Positions 32,560-43,903 of a stretch of DNA of 64,000 bases are shown one piece after another (positions within the stretch are counted from its first letter, which is position 1; each line of letters opens with the position of its first letter). This stretch comes from Nephrocerus scutellatus. Taxonomy: Eukaryota > Arthropoda > Insecta > Diptera > Pipunculidae. The stretch covers positions 90,701,749-90,765,748 of the forward strand of contig OX352762.1 of the NCBI GenBank assembly GCA_947095585.1, given 5' to 3'. The notes under the pieces were generated by a model. It did no database searches, was not told where the DNA came from, and saw only the letters and a program-made list of their open reading frames with translations. The position numbers were made by a program, and so were the translations under genes.

Positions 32560-33225
32560 TCCAGGATATTGAATTAGTATAATATAGCAAATTCTTTTAT
32601 ATATGACATATAATAAATATATAACTAAAATAGTAATAAAATTATTAAAAATATATAAAAAAAACTATATTATAATATACTTCTACTTACGTTACGTGCT
32701 TGAACCAGCAAATAAGAAAAATAAAAATTTTGAGTTTTGATGATATTGATATTTCAGGAGAAATAGAAATTGATAACAAACAAAGCTAATAAGTTATAAA
32801 GAAGGTCTGAAAATTACAAATAATAAAGGACCAAGACCCCGATTTGTAAAACTGGGCTAATTATGTGTATGTTTTAATGTCCTTGTCCTTGTCAGTCGTT
32901 GTCAATGTGTAATAAATGTATGAAAGACCTATGTGTGGTTTTTTTTAACTGCAGCTTACTATTTTTTTTTCCTTTGTTATGATACCAATTAAAAATACAT
33001 ATAACATTAATATTCTAGTCATCAGACTTTGTTTGAAAACGAATGCTATTTACATGAGCATTTCTTGGTGTGTTTTCATGTACTCTCCTTGTTAGTACGC
33101 AATAAATTTATAAAAAACTTATGTAGGGTGTTTTTTGAGCAGGCATATACAGATGAAATAAGAAATATTAGTGGGACAATTTAAAAAATTATAGCTCCAA
33201 AATGAAAGAAAAAAAGGATGCTTCG
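32560..33225. other. Probable 5' flank of the hAT element; direct-repeat-like AT-rich sequence
   Basis: Upstream (minus sense) of the hAT frame lie AAAGGACCAAGACCCC (about 32826) and TGTCCTTGTCCTTGTC (about 32877). These resemble the CAAGAC/GGTCTT subterminal repeats of the element at 42428-44315. No matching terminal inverted repeat was found. Two phrases near 32905-32945 and 33095-33135 (AATAAATnTATnAAArACnTATG) are similar to each other. Confidence 0.4.
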
Positions 33226-33445
33226 TTTGTGTGTTTGTTTGTTTGACCAAATCTTGTGATAAATTTTTAATCAAAATCCTAAAGCCCGATTTTATTCAAA
33301 CTTTGCACACATGTTTACCTACGATGACAACACTTTCTTCAAAATTTTGGTAGTCTTGGGCCCAATAGTCGAGGGGCTCCCATATAAATATTTTTTAAAT
33401 TTTTATTCAAACTTTGCACACTATGTGTATCCTTACCTTTTTAAC
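33225..33445 (+). repeat. Family A fragment
   Basis: It starts at the variable slot (a TTTGTTTGTTTG tract), followed by CAAATCTTGTGATAAATTTT, AAAGCCCGATTTTATTCAAA and CTTTGCACACATG, then one partial monomer. The outer left end is missing. Confidence 0.7.
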
Positions 33446-33449
33446 TACC

Positions 33450-34400
33450 TAATTAACCATTAATTATACAGAAATATACCTAAAAAGTGTTTTTTAAAGG
33501 CGGGACACCTTATATCAGTTGGTATGCCTTCCATAGGGAAAAAATCACATATAGTGTTACATACACGCATATGCATCACAACTTTGACTTTTTGTTTCGT
33601 GTTGATTTATATTCTTAAAAAAAAAACAACGGTAACATAATTAACGCCATACCACCACTACGTTTCGGATTCAGAAGTAGCTGCAACGTGACTCGCGTGT
33701 TTTGAAATTAAACCACGTATCCTTTTCCAAGACGAAAGCTTGCATGCAGACGTTCACACAATCTCTCACACTTGAACTCACTCAGTGTCTGATTTATGGG
33801 TTCACATTTGAAGAAATTGATAGTATTGCGCTCGTTTCGTAAGGCAGCTCGGTGGGCGGGTGATATCCATTCATTATTTATTCCACCACCAATGCAATTA
33901 ATTAACTGGCATCCGATTCAGCCTGTTGGTGTAGATGTAGACAATATAAAGCATTACTATACTTGCAGTATGTATGTTGTATCATATGTACTATCATCTA
34001 TAATTTATAAATAAGAATTCTAAAATAATGGAATTGATATACTCGTATATACAGGTTTGTCTGTGTAACGTTTACAAATAGGGTAATTGTAAACTCGTAA
34101 AAAATATCTTTTTCTGATAAAAAGATATGTTTTTATTTAATTTTTATTTCACATCGAATTGATAAATGATGTCAGCAATTACTCCCAGTTCTACAAGCTT
34201 TCTAAGTAAATTCCTATTATTAACCCCAATTATTACAGCTGGGACTGACAGTGGTGTATACAGTGCCGCACTGTATGCAAATGAATGCAAATGAGTTCCT
34301 AAAATATAGAGAATGCACAGTAAAATTTATCTTCCATTAATTCATGGTGTTTTTAAACGGAAAAATAATCCGACCTTTTTCAAAAATGGAGGTGGCCACA
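33450..34400. other. No recognisable feature
   Basis: A 72-codon plus frame at 33796-34014 has no known motif. AT-rich otherwise. Confidence 0.4.
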
Positions 34401-34405
34401 TTACA

Positions 34406-34784
34406 ACTTTCTTTTACGCTGGCTGGCCAGATTTTCTGATCAATTTTTAACCCGCTTCCCAAAGCCCGATTTTATTGTAATTTTGCACACATGTATATTT
34501 CCGGTGACAATAATTTTCAGAGAGATCAGGCTGCGCGATCGGGGGGCTCCCACTATAATGATTATACTATACTCATACTATAATGACTGTGTTCTGTGTG
34601 CGCTGATGAGCTGATGCGCTGCAAGCAGCATCTGGGCATCTGGGCTGTATAGTGGACACAGACAGACAGACACGCAGACAAAGATTTTTTTTCGCTTTTT
34701 CTAACACAGGAGATACGGAAAAGGGCAAATCTGCAAAAATCCCGAGTTCGAAAATTTTCATGATCCCTTTTAAAAACGAAAGTT
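34406..34784 (+). repeat. Chimeric family B/family A element
   Basis: It opens with the family B end ACTTTCTTTTACG (34406-34418). It switches at once to the family A terminal block (CTGGCTGGCCAGATTTTCTG, TTAACCCGCTTCCCAAAGCC), then a shortened family A cassette (ATGACTGTGTTCTGTGTGCG), and returns to family B (GACAGACAGACACGCAGAC and CAAATCTGCAAAAATCCCG) before an imperfect family B end AAAACGAAAGTT (34773-34784). Confidence 0.75.
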
Positions 34785-34799
34785 AAATTCTTTCGATAA

Positions 34800-34905
34800 A
34801 ATTATTTTTAGCAGAGACTGGCTCGACCGGTACAGAGACTTTTTGCGGGAGGCCAGGACCTTTCGTCGGTTGTATAGCCTATTTTGATGATGATGGTGAT
34901 AGTTC
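34800..34905 (+). pseudogene. RTE LINE, extreme 3' end
   Basis: GAGACTGGCTCGACCGGTAC and GAGACTTTTTGCGGGAGGCC correspond to the last about 25 codons of the RTE (56225-56290). They are followed by a TGTATAGCC equivalent of the stop region and a TGATGATGATGG tail. It inserted directly beside the chimeric B/A element. Confidence 0.8.
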
Positions 34906-34909
34906 GACG

Positions 34910-35200
34910 GGTTAAGGTCCAGCTATACAAAATAACATGTTCTGCTCTATCTCCTTACAAGAACCTCAGATATAATTTAGCAATTGTGGAGTACGCTTGT
35001 TAGTTCCATCTTCTTTATGATCTTTACGTCAATGATGTCTGGTACCTCCCATACTAATTGCTTAAAGAAAATTACTTTTAAAGCTCTACTATTTTTTTTT
35101 AGTTTTTCTAAAAGTGTGCGCTTCATCTAAAAAAACTTAAATGACTATTATTTGCCCATTTATGCTTAATACAAAGCAAAACCGTCTTGTCAAATAATAC
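34910..35200. other. No recognisable feature
   Basis: AT-rich spacer between an RTE tail and a family A copy. Confidence 0.45.
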
Positions 35201-35202
35201 TC

Positions 35203-36050
35203 CTTTTTAAATTCTCTATATTAACTTCACTTGCCCGTGGCGGCCGGCTGGCACACCAAATCTTGCGATCAATTTTTAACCCACTTCCCAAAGCCCGATT
35301 TTATTGAAATTTTGCACACATGTGTATTTCCGGAGACAACACTTTCTATTTAGATTTGAGGACCCTCGGGCCCCGTGGTCGGGGGGCTCCCATACAAATA
35401 TTTTACAAAATTTTACTCGACTTTCTTCAAATTTTATTACATGTTGTCATCAACACTTTTTGTTCGTAGGGCCCCATAAAATTTTTTAAAAAATTAACCC
35501 GATTTTCTTCAAATTTTATAAACGCGTGTATCTCCGATAGGCAACACTTTTTGTAAAAATTTTGGAGACCTCGGACCCCGGGGTCTCCGGGCCCCAAAAT
35601 AAAAAAAAAAATATTAACCCGATTTTCTTCAAATTTTATATACGTATGTATCTCCGACTAAAAACACTTTTTGTAAAATTTTTGAAGACCCCGGGCCCCA
35701 GGGTTATTGAGCCCCACGATTTCAAAAAAATTAGCCCGATTTTCTTCACATTTTATACAACTCTGTATCTCCGATGGACAAATTTTTTTGTAAAGTTTTT
35801 GGAGTGAACGGGCCCTGAGGCCCAAGGAGTGCCTATATAAATTTTTTAAAAATTAGCTCGATTTTCTTCAAATTTTTAACACATGTGTATCACTGATGGA
35901 CACAACTTTTTGTAAATTTGTTGGACTGATAGGACCCTGAGACCCGTGTGGTGTCCATGTAAATTTTTTAAAAATTAGCCCGGTTATCACATATACATCT
36001 CCTATTAGAGAATTTACATGAAAAATTTTAATTTTTATGGGTTTTTTTTT
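35203..36050 (+). repeat. Family A repeat, full copy
   Basis: Left end TTAAATTCTCTATATTAACT, a short GGCCGGCTGGC slot, the terminal block (TTTTTAACCCACTTCCCAAA), then five to six monomers each with CCCGATTTTCTTCAAATTTT and TGTATCTCCGATnG. The right end is AGAGAATTTACATGAAAAAT at about 36008 and TTTTTATGGGTTTTTTTTTT. The next copy starts at the following base. Confidence 0.85.
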
Positions 36051-36455
36051 TTAAATTCTCTATATTAACTTCTCATCGGCATGTGTCTGTTGGCTGGCTG
36101 GGCTGGCTTGTGTAATTTTGTGATCAATTTCTATCCCACGTCCTACGGCTCGATTTTATTCAAATATTACACACATGTATATCTCAGATGACAACACTTT
36201 CTATTAAAATTTAGGGCTCTCTCGGGCCCCGGGGTCGGGAGTACCCACACTAACTTTATAAAAAAAAAAGTACCCGATTTTCTTAAAATTGTATACACAT
36301 ATGTATCTTCAATTTACAAGAAATTTATTTTGAGATTTTACAAGAGAATTTACAAGAAAAATTTTATTTAAACTTTGCACACATGTGTATCTCCGATTAG
36401 ATAATTAAGAAGAAAATTTAGAAAATAAATTTTATGGGTTGTTTTCTACAAATTT
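36051..36455 (+). repeat. Family A repeat copy in head-to-tail contact with the previous one
   Basis: Left end TTAAATTCTCTATATTAACT, slot GTTGGCTGGCTGGGCTGGC, terminal block and one to two monomers. A doubled right end follows (GAGAATTTACAAGAAAAAT at about 36350, then a diverged GATAATTAAGAAGAAAATT and TTTTATGGGTTG at about 36430). Confidence 0.8.
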
Positions 36456-36489
36456 TTATTTAACTTGTCATGATCCTTGGCTGTCTGTC

Positions 36490-36850
36490 TGTTCAAACTT
36501 CTTTGAGGTAATTTTTAACCAAAGTTCAAACGTCCTAGAGAGCTAAACATTAAGTGAGCAACTCAGGCTCATGTTCCTTTAATAAGATCCCGCGTGTGAT
36601 ACGTATAGAGTGTCTGTGAGATGCGTGTGGCTGGTCTGAGGCGTGTGAAGCGTGTAACGCGTGTGTAAGTTGGGTTTTTAGCTTCTTTTTATCCAATTTC
36701 ATATGTGAGAGATTTGACATCTGGAGCACATCTCATTCTTATGAAATATTTGTGAGCAACGAAATGTAACGCGTGTAAGTTGTCACGTGTGGCGAATATG
36801 AGACGTGTAAAACTTGAGTTGAAGTTTTGGGCAAATATGTATTTTAAGGG
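36490..36850 (-). repeat. Family C repeat fragment
   Basis: On the minus strand: ACACGCGTTACACGC-type monomer sequence twice, AGCTCTCTAGGACGTTTGAA (about 36545), GTTAAAAATTACCTCAAAG, and an AACAGACAGACAG right end at about 36490. It matches the orientation and order of 7346-7900. Confidence 0.7.
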
Positions 36851-36944
36851 ATTTGGACCGTTCCTACCTATATTACCTTTACCTTTATTTATTACCTTTT
36901 ATATGATATTAACCCCAAAATATCCGTCAAACCACTTAGAAAAA

Positions 36945-37650
36945 TGCCTTGTTTAAAAAAGAACTCGAACTTTCTCCTAAAGGAGCCGTCTCCTCCAAAA
37001 TTGTGTTTTTTAAGGTCTGCTTAAAAAGGGCAGTATTCAGTATCCGAAAGCCTTAATCGAGTAAACCATATATGTAATGCACTTTGCTATATAACACCTG
37101 TTTTTGTAAGGGAAAAACTCAATCATATGATATATCAATCAATTATATGAACCAGGTACAACTTGGCCCATGCCTATAAATAAAGCACGGCCGTGTATAA
37201 GTAATTTTCACCTTTCAGCTGATCAATATTTAGGCCCGCTAACTTTAATAAGAAAGCTTTTTTGGCTATAACTCTGTCGAGGGAGGTAGGATTGGATGGA
37301 TTTCTTATAAAATGAAAGGTAAGCTTATTACCTTTGATATGATACTAATTAATTGTTGCACATACCTGTTTTTGTATGGGAACAACTCAATCATATGATA
37401 TTTCACTCAATTATATGAAAAACCCCATGAACCAGGTACAACTTGATCCAACTGGCCCACGCCAATAAAAAAAGTACGGCTGTGTAGAAGTAAATATGGC
37501 CTTTCATTTGATACCAATATTTATGCCCGCCATCTTATAAAAACCCCCCTGCTGAACTTTAATGAGAAAGTCATTTTTTGCTTCTAACTCTGTTGAGGGG
37601 TTTGGATTTTTTATTGTTTTCAGAACATTGTTTACCATTCTCACGTATAA
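36945..37650 (+). repeat. Family H: tandem duplication with 268-bp period
   Basis: Two units share CCTGTTTTTGTAnGGGAA, ACTCAATCATATGATAT, ATGAACCAGGTACAACTTG and TATAACTCTGTnGAGGG-like blocks. The landmark CCTGTTTTTG lies at 37097 and 37365. The copies have diverged by substitutions and small insertions. No coding sequence. Confidence 0.75.
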
Positions 37651-37679
37651 ATAAAAGTTTTTACTCGACAAAAGACGAT

Positions 37680-39360
37680 TTTTTTTACTTTTACTTGTTT
37701 CTTTTGATATCGAGTCGAATTTTTTGATGCTCTAAGTTCACAGCGTAGAGCTTTTTTGTAATTCATTTTGTTTTAGGCTATCGTATTATATTTCATAAAA
37801 ATCAAGTGAAAAGTCTGCCAGTGCATTAGAGAGTTTCCTAATTCCTAAAAGTTATAATTTCAGAGAAAATGAACTAGATTGACGTACTACATTATGTACT
37901 GTAACGGCAGAAAAAGGTGAAACCACACCAAATTACAAGCGGACTTAAATCTTAAACTCCTTAAATTATTGAACAATGAATCAAAAAACTTACAAAATAC
38001 ATGCACTTTAGAGTTGCAGGAAAAATTCGTTTTGAAAAAAATTAAAACAACGGAAAATTCTTGTGTAAATGGAATTTATTGAATCTTGTACGCTTATTTC
38101 TAATTAGTTTTGGTTTTTAGCAAAAGTCAGCATGTCTATCACGTCAATCTGACACACAAGCATTTACCACTACTTCTAACTTTTGGTTATTTAACTCTCA
38201 CTCTCGGTTTCAGACCTCTTCTTGAATTCAGCGTGCAATCAATCCCATTACGCACGTAATGTATGTACGTTTTTTTCTTTTCCTAATAGTACTAATAACT
38301 GCTAGTCCACATCAAGGCAATTTACGTAACTATTTTGAGGAGCACGTTCGCAAGAAGAACTTTTCAGTTTTTTTTACCAAATTGGACTTTTAATTACGAT
38401 AGCCAATGAATATCGCCGTCTAGCTACCATTTGTTTCGTTCATTGTATTTAGCTCATTAATAGAATAAAATTGAGTTGAATTAAACCCCGGGAAACAAGA
38501 ATATATTTGCGCAGTTCTGCACCCGGATATTCTATGATGAAGAAATAGTATATTTTCTAAAGTTATATCGGTAATTTCATAGATGGCAAACTGAATACAA
38601 AGTGACACAGAACAAAAAGACTCCATCAGTTTTGCAAACACTTAAAGCATCAAATTGATTTTTAAGATGAATCTATCATTATTTGAAATAATTTTCCATC
38701 ATTAGTTGCTGAATAAACAAATATTGACTTATTTAGCAACAGTAAAACCTTGCAACCATGCAACACTCCTGATAAATAAAAGCATTTTCGTGCAACGAGA
38801 TTGGAACAGGAACATTTGCACAGTACTTTGATTGCAATCAAATGTCAAACCTCTCGTTTACATCCGGTTTCATGACGATATAAATTAGTAATTAGTTTCG
38901 TACTTTTTAAACATAAAATATTCAACTTCAGGTCAGGCAAACTGCTTTGAAAACTTTCTGAAAATCCAGAGAGAACAAAAAACAAAAAGACAAACAGACA
39001 GCAAGAGGAGCACGAAACAGAACTTACTTTGAGCAAATTAATTTCATTTGGATTCGGATTACGGATTAAGAAACTCAAAGTCAGACATTGAAATGTTGAG
39101 GAAAATGTTTAATTTTAATTTCCTGCAAAGATTTCTTTCATTAAATTTTGAAATATTTGCATATAACATTTCGTTGAGGGTCCTTGCTATCGAAATAGAA
39201 TCAATCAAAAGCAAAAACTTGTTAGGTTTGTTAGGCAAAAGCAGGTGATTTATATTTTGTCAAATCACTAATTACCCTTTTCAAGAACATACTCGAAAAG
39301 TCAAAGCCAGTTAGCGTAGATAAGCTTGACTTGTTTACACGTTTGAATGGAATGAGTTAA
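37680..39360. other. No recognisable feature
   Basis: Several short frames (73 codons minus at 38420, 77 codons minus at 38845, 66 codons plus at 39048) lack known motifs. No repeats found. Confidence 0.4.
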
Positions 39361-39365
39361 ACGCA

Positions 39366-39610
39366 TTTACAAAAATTTGGGGCACCTCAGGCCTCTGGGT
39401 CAGGGGACACCCATACAAATTTTTTACAAAATTTGCCCATATCAATTTTTTTTAAAAATTAGGCCGAGTTTCTTTAAATTTTAAACAATGTCTATCGCTG
39501 ATGGAGAAAACCTTTTGTAAAATTTTTGGAGTGATCGGGACGTGAGGCCCGAGGGGTGCCCATATAAATTCTTTAAAAATTAGCCCGATTTTCTTCAAAA
39601 TTTCAACACA
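39366..39610 (+). repeat. Family A copy, left part interrupted by a LINE
   Basis: Monomers with GGGGCACCTCAGGCCTCTGG, TTTTTTAAAAATTAGGCCGA and GTGATCGGGACGTGAGGCCC run to TTCTTCAAAATTTCAACACA at 39590-39609. The LINE starts there, and monomer sequence (TAGACAATACTTTTT, CCGATTTTCTTTAAATTTT) resumes at about 40640. Confidence 0.75.
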
Positions 39611-40619
39611 TAAACGCCGGTTTCCTCAAGGCTCTGTTTTATCTCCGACACTCTTTCTGATTTTCATTAATGATCTCCTATCCACCACCTCTAATCCAAT
39701 CCATTCCTTTGCTGACGACAGTAGCTACTCTTAGCTTTTCATATGACTTCTTGCTTTCTGCACGCCCCTCTTCGTGACAAGTGGAACTTGAACAACACGT
39801 TAAATTCTGACCTTGACAGCATAACAAGGTGGGGACTACATAATAGAGTTGAATTTAACGCTTCTAAAACTCAATGCTGTCTTCTGTCGTCTAAGCGTAA
39901 TTTAAACCCCCAACCTTTATCCATGAAGGGAAATTGCATCAAAGAAACTGAAAAACTCTCAATTCTCGGTATGTGCGTCAACAACAAGCTTCGTTGGAAT
40001 GACCACATATTTGCCATCGCCAAAAATGCTGCGAGATGCTTAGGTTTCCTAAAACGGTGCAAGATGTACTCCACTCCTTCAGATCTGGCTACTATTTACA
40101 AGGCGTATATTTGCCTTACTTGAATACAGGTGGGCAGGTGTCCCCAAGACCACATTGCATCTACTAGACAGAGTTCAGAAGCGCCCGTTAAAACCTATTG
40201 GTGACGTTCATATCGCGAAAACAATCAAATCGCTTGAACATCGTAGAAATGTTTCCTGCCTGTCAATGTTGTATCGCTTTTTCCACAAGCGGTGTTCAAA
40301 AAGAAATATCCAGATTCATACCGCCCATTCTCCAACCCATCCGTAATACCCGTGCCTCAACTCGAGCTCACGGGTCCACCATTAAGCCTATCTTCGGACG
40401 TACTAACCAATTCGGAGATTCCTTCCTTAGCCGCACGATAGTTATGTGGAATGAATTGCCTGATTCTGTGTATCCGCATTTGTATGATCTGCATTCGTTT
40501 AAGACAAGCGTGCATAGACATCTCATCCTTTCCTTTCCCTAATTTCCTAACGCCCACGTTGTGCTGCATTATAAGGGTGCAAACTCCTTTAGCGTGTGTA
40601 CATTATATAAAAAAAAAAC
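39611..40619 (+). pseudogene. CR1/Jockey-like LINE, 5'-truncated, inserted in a family A copy
   Basis: It starts in the reverse transcriptase palm with AGFPQGSVLSPTLFLIFIND (about 39612-39672) and the catalytic FADDSSY (about 39708). After a frameshift come NRVEFNASKTQCCLLSSK and LRWNDHIFAIAKNAARCLGF (frame 39743-40123). C-terminal blocks follow: LDRVQKRPLKPIGD, SLEHRRNVSCLSMLYRF and, after another shift, TIVMWNELPDSVYPHLYDL (to 40542). A 3' UTR ends in a short poly(A) at 40609-40618. The order of blocks parallels 49080-50030. At least three frameshifts make it non-functional. The target-site duplication is unclear (perhaps ACAT). Confidence 0.9.
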
Positions 40620-40767
40620 ATGTACATATATCACAAAACAAAATAGACAATACTTTTTTTAAATTTTGTGGAGTGCCCTGATGGGTCCGTAAATTTTTTT
40701 TTAAAAATAAGCCCGATTTTCTTTAAATTTTAAACACATGTGTATCTCCGATGGACAAATTTTCTTT
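40620..40767 (+). repeat. Family A copy, right part after the LINE
   Basis: ATAGACAATACTTTTTTTAA, AGTGCCCTGATGGGTCCG and GCCCGATTTTCTTTAAATTT continue the monomers interrupted at 39610. It ends in contact with a new family A left end at 40768. Confidence 0.7.
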
Positions 40768-41160
40768 AAAATTCTCTTTATTAACTTCGCGTGCCCGGTG
40801 CTGGCTGGCTGGGTGGTAAAATCTTTTGATCAATTTTTAACCCACTTCCTAAAGCCCGATTTTATTCAAACTTTGCACACGTGTGTATTTTCCATGACAA
40901 CACATTTTTATTAAAATTATTGGGCCCCCTCGGGCCTAGCGGTAGGGGGGCTTCCATACAAATTTTTAACAAAATTTACCTGATTTTCTTCAAGTTTTGT
41001 ACGCATGTGTATCTCCTATGGACAACATTTTTTGTAAAAATTTGGTAGTGATCGGGCCTCGGGGTCGGGGGGCTCCTTATCAAAAATTTTAAAAAATTTA
41101 CCCGATTTTATTCAAACTGCACATTGATTAGAGAATTTACACGAAAAAAAATTTACAAAT
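40768..41160 (+). repeat. Family A repeat copy
   Basis: Left end AAATTCTCTTTATTAACTTC, slot GCTGGCTGGCTGGG, terminal block (TTTTTAACCCACTTCCTAAA), two monomers (CCTGATTTTCTTCAAGTTTT, TTATTCAAACTGCACATTG) and right end GATTAGAGAATTTACACGAA at about 41130. Confidence 0.8.
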
Positions 41161-41164
41161 AGCG

Positions 41165-42085
41165 GTCTAACAGCTCGATCTGGATGTTCGAGTAAGTGTG
41201 TATTTAGCGTTTAGCGTTTCAGGATTTCAATCTCTTAATTAGTCAATCAGTTGTTCTTATTCCTATTCTCTACCAAAAGTTTTTTATTTCTTTTTTTTTA
41301 GAAAAAAAAAATTGCTGGTTATGCACGTTGCATACAACGTTGAATACAACAACGCTCTCACACCGCCGCCTTTAAAAAAAATCCGTTGTTGTTGTGGTTG
41401 TTTCATCCTCAAAGTAATGCCCCTCAGGGGTAATCGTCTTTAACGAGAGCAGATATTCTTCTATTCTCTCTCTTTCAATGATTGCTCGTTGTTTATCATT
41501 TAAATTTTTTGTCCTCAAAATATAGACATTTTTAGAACGATAAATGGGCATTCTACTTCAAAAGCTCATTTCACCATTCCAATATAATACGTACAACAGT
41601 AAGTATGCTTAGTCCATTTTATTTGTTCTTCCTCCCTTTTGCTAACGAGATTTCGCCTTACTCGCCCAAGCCACAGAGTAACGATAAGGGCCGCGGCGAC
41701 CCCTAAATTGACGAAAAGTTGTATTCCCATGCGAAAAACAATCAAGAGAACAAACAAACGTCATTCGATACGTGACCAATTTTTGCTTGTCAACACCTGA
41801 TTTTGATGACAAATCTGTCAGTCGTCAAGTGTCAAGAGACTACTTTCACGTTTATCAGGATTTATGATGGTGATGTAAGGAAAAGCACAAGTCTGGGTAA
41901 TCCGGCGGGTGTCCTTAGCGAATTTAAAAGAACCCACTGTAACCAAAAACCGATGACATTTCTACGTTATATATACAGGCCAGAAAAAAAGTTGAAAATC
42001 TGATTGAAGTGTTTTTTTTTTCACGCAGGGTATACTTTGGCTGTCCTTTTTGGATATTTTATTGTCTTTGTTGTATTTGAATAAA
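41165..42085. other. No recognisable feature
   Basis: Frames at 41566-41757 (minus) and 41803-42003 (plus) have no known motif. There is a T/A-run boundary at 41280-41310. Nothing else supported. Confidence 0.4.
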
Positions 42086-42087
42086 TT

Positions 42088-42330
42088 AAAAAACCAACCC
42101 CTAAAAATAAAAATATTTCATTTTTAATCGAAGAATAAAATTGGGTTAATTAAAAAAAAAGATGGGTCCCTCTCGCCACTGGTGCACGCACGATCCCTTC
42201 CATATTTTTACAGAAAGTGTTTTCATCACTTTCGTTTAAGCAACACATGTGCAAAGTTTGAATAAAATCGGGTTTAAAGAAGTTTCTAAAAAATTTACCA
42301 CAACACATCTGGATCAGAACTGAATATAGA
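42088..42330 (-). repeat. Family A fragment, diverged
   Basis: On the plus strand it opens AAAAAACCAACCCCTAAAA, then ATAAAATTGGGTTAATTAAA, ACAGAAAGTGTTTTCATC, GTGCAAAGTTTGAATAAAAT and a GAATATAGAGTTATATATT end. This is the order of the inverted family A copies, in degraded form. Confidence 0.6.
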
Positions 42331-42449
42331 GTTATATATTTTATAAAAAATTGGGTCCGTAAACAAAGGAAAGTACTGCAACCGCGTGAGAAAATACTCG
42401 CACTATTGCTTCCTCATTGGACTTCATTAGTGATGAGCAAACGCAGGAC

Positions 42450-42565
42450 CAAGACCATTTCAACTCGGTCTTGGTCTTGGTCTTGGTCTTGCAAGTCGAG
42501 TCTTGGTCTTGGCTTGCATTCGTGCCATTAGTCTTGGTCTTGGTCTTGGTCTTGCGGTCTTGCAG
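42450..42565 (+). repeat. GGTCTT hexamer array, left subterminal
   Basis: Three clusters of GGTCTT repeats separated by CAAGTCGAG-like and CATTCGTGCCATTA spacers. It mirrors the right-end array at 44190-44297. Confidence 0.85.
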
Positions 42566-43368
42566 AATAAAGTATTTTTTGAATAATAACTATAAAAGTA
42601 TGTATAAATGGTTGTATGTATGTACATATTTTTGTTCTAGCATAATTGTGGAACGCCTTGCTCAATTTTAAATAAACTTGTTAGTTGGTACACATTTTAC
42701 TTAAAATGTACCGCTATCATCTCTATTAGTGCTGGTGGGGAGGGGAATATATGCAAAAATAATCTAGAACAACCGATGTTAGTCCGATGTTATCCCATAG
42801 TTTTTAGGATCGCTGATGTTATTAGTGGCAGTTAGACATCTATATTTTCTCTAGGGGATTACACGTGAAATAATATATTTGTATTACTGTTACGTTCATA
42901 AGAAAAAAAATAGTAAAACGTTATGTTAATTACGCATTTTCTAGAGAAAATTGACGTCAAAATCAAAAAATATCATGGGGAAGAAAACTGGAACAGGCAT
43001 TGAACTTGAATATCTGAAGACTTAAACAAGATAACAACTTTATTTAAACGTAGTTACAATGCCTAGTATTTCTTCTACAAACAATTTCCGTTAATATGGG
43101 TCAGGGTGCACCAAAGTAAGCTTTTTCTTATATCCCCGATAAATCATGTCAACATTGGAGAAAGACCCTTACTGTAAAACGATTTTTTTCTTAGAATATA
43201 CCCAAGAATCATTTCCCAAATTAATGAACACGAATTTATGCTTAGCGGGAAATTCGAAAAAAAAACTTGTTCAAGAAAGTCTAGACTTATTCTGTCAAAA
43301 GAACTCAGTCAATTTCAACATTTCTATTTGCAACTGATGCCATGACATACACGTCTTTGTTTACGTCT

Positions 43369-43903
43369 TTTTTAAATTCTCTATATTAACTTCGCGTGCA
43401 CGTGGCTGGCTGGTTGGCTGGTTGGCTGGCTGGCTGGCTGGTCAGATTTTCTGATCAATTTTTAGCCCACTTCCCATGGCCCGATTTTATTTAAATTTTG
43501 CAAACATGTATATTTCCGGTGACAATACTTTCTGTTAAAATTTGAGGCCCCTCGGACGTCGGGTTCCGGGGGCTCCCATACAAATATTTTACAAAATTTA
43601 CCCGATTTTCTTTAAATTTTGTACACATATGCGTCTTCGATGGAAAACACTTTTTGTAAAAATTTGGAGCGATCGGCTCCTTGGGGACCCCAATATATAA
43701 TTTTTAAATATCGCTATATTGCATCAGATCACGGCAAAGTCTGAGCTCTGTGCTTTGTGAGAAGCGCTGTTCGCTGCCGCTGCGTCATATCGTGGATGAT
43801 TTTGCCACAAGACGAGCACGCAGTGTGTGTGTGTGTGTGTGTGTGTATCTCCGATTAGAGAATTTACAAGAAAAATTTTAATTTTTATGGGTTGTTTTTT
43901 TTT
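43369..43903 (+). repeat. Family A copy nested in the hAT-like element
   Basis: Left end TTAAATTCTCTATATTAACT, a long (GGCTGGTT/GGCTGGCT) slot, terminal block (TTTTTAGCCCACTTCCCATG), monomers with CCCGATTTTCTTTAAATTTT, then a cassette (about 43715-43825, with CTCTGTGCTTTGTGAGAAGC). A (GT)n run follows at about 43823-43846, then the right end CTCCGATTAGAGAATTTACA and TTTTATGGGTTGTTTTTT. Confidence 0.85.

Noticed and set aside
43820..43850. (GT)n microsatellite as an independent locus
   Set aside because: It lies within a family A copy nested in the hAT-like element and is better described as part of that copy.
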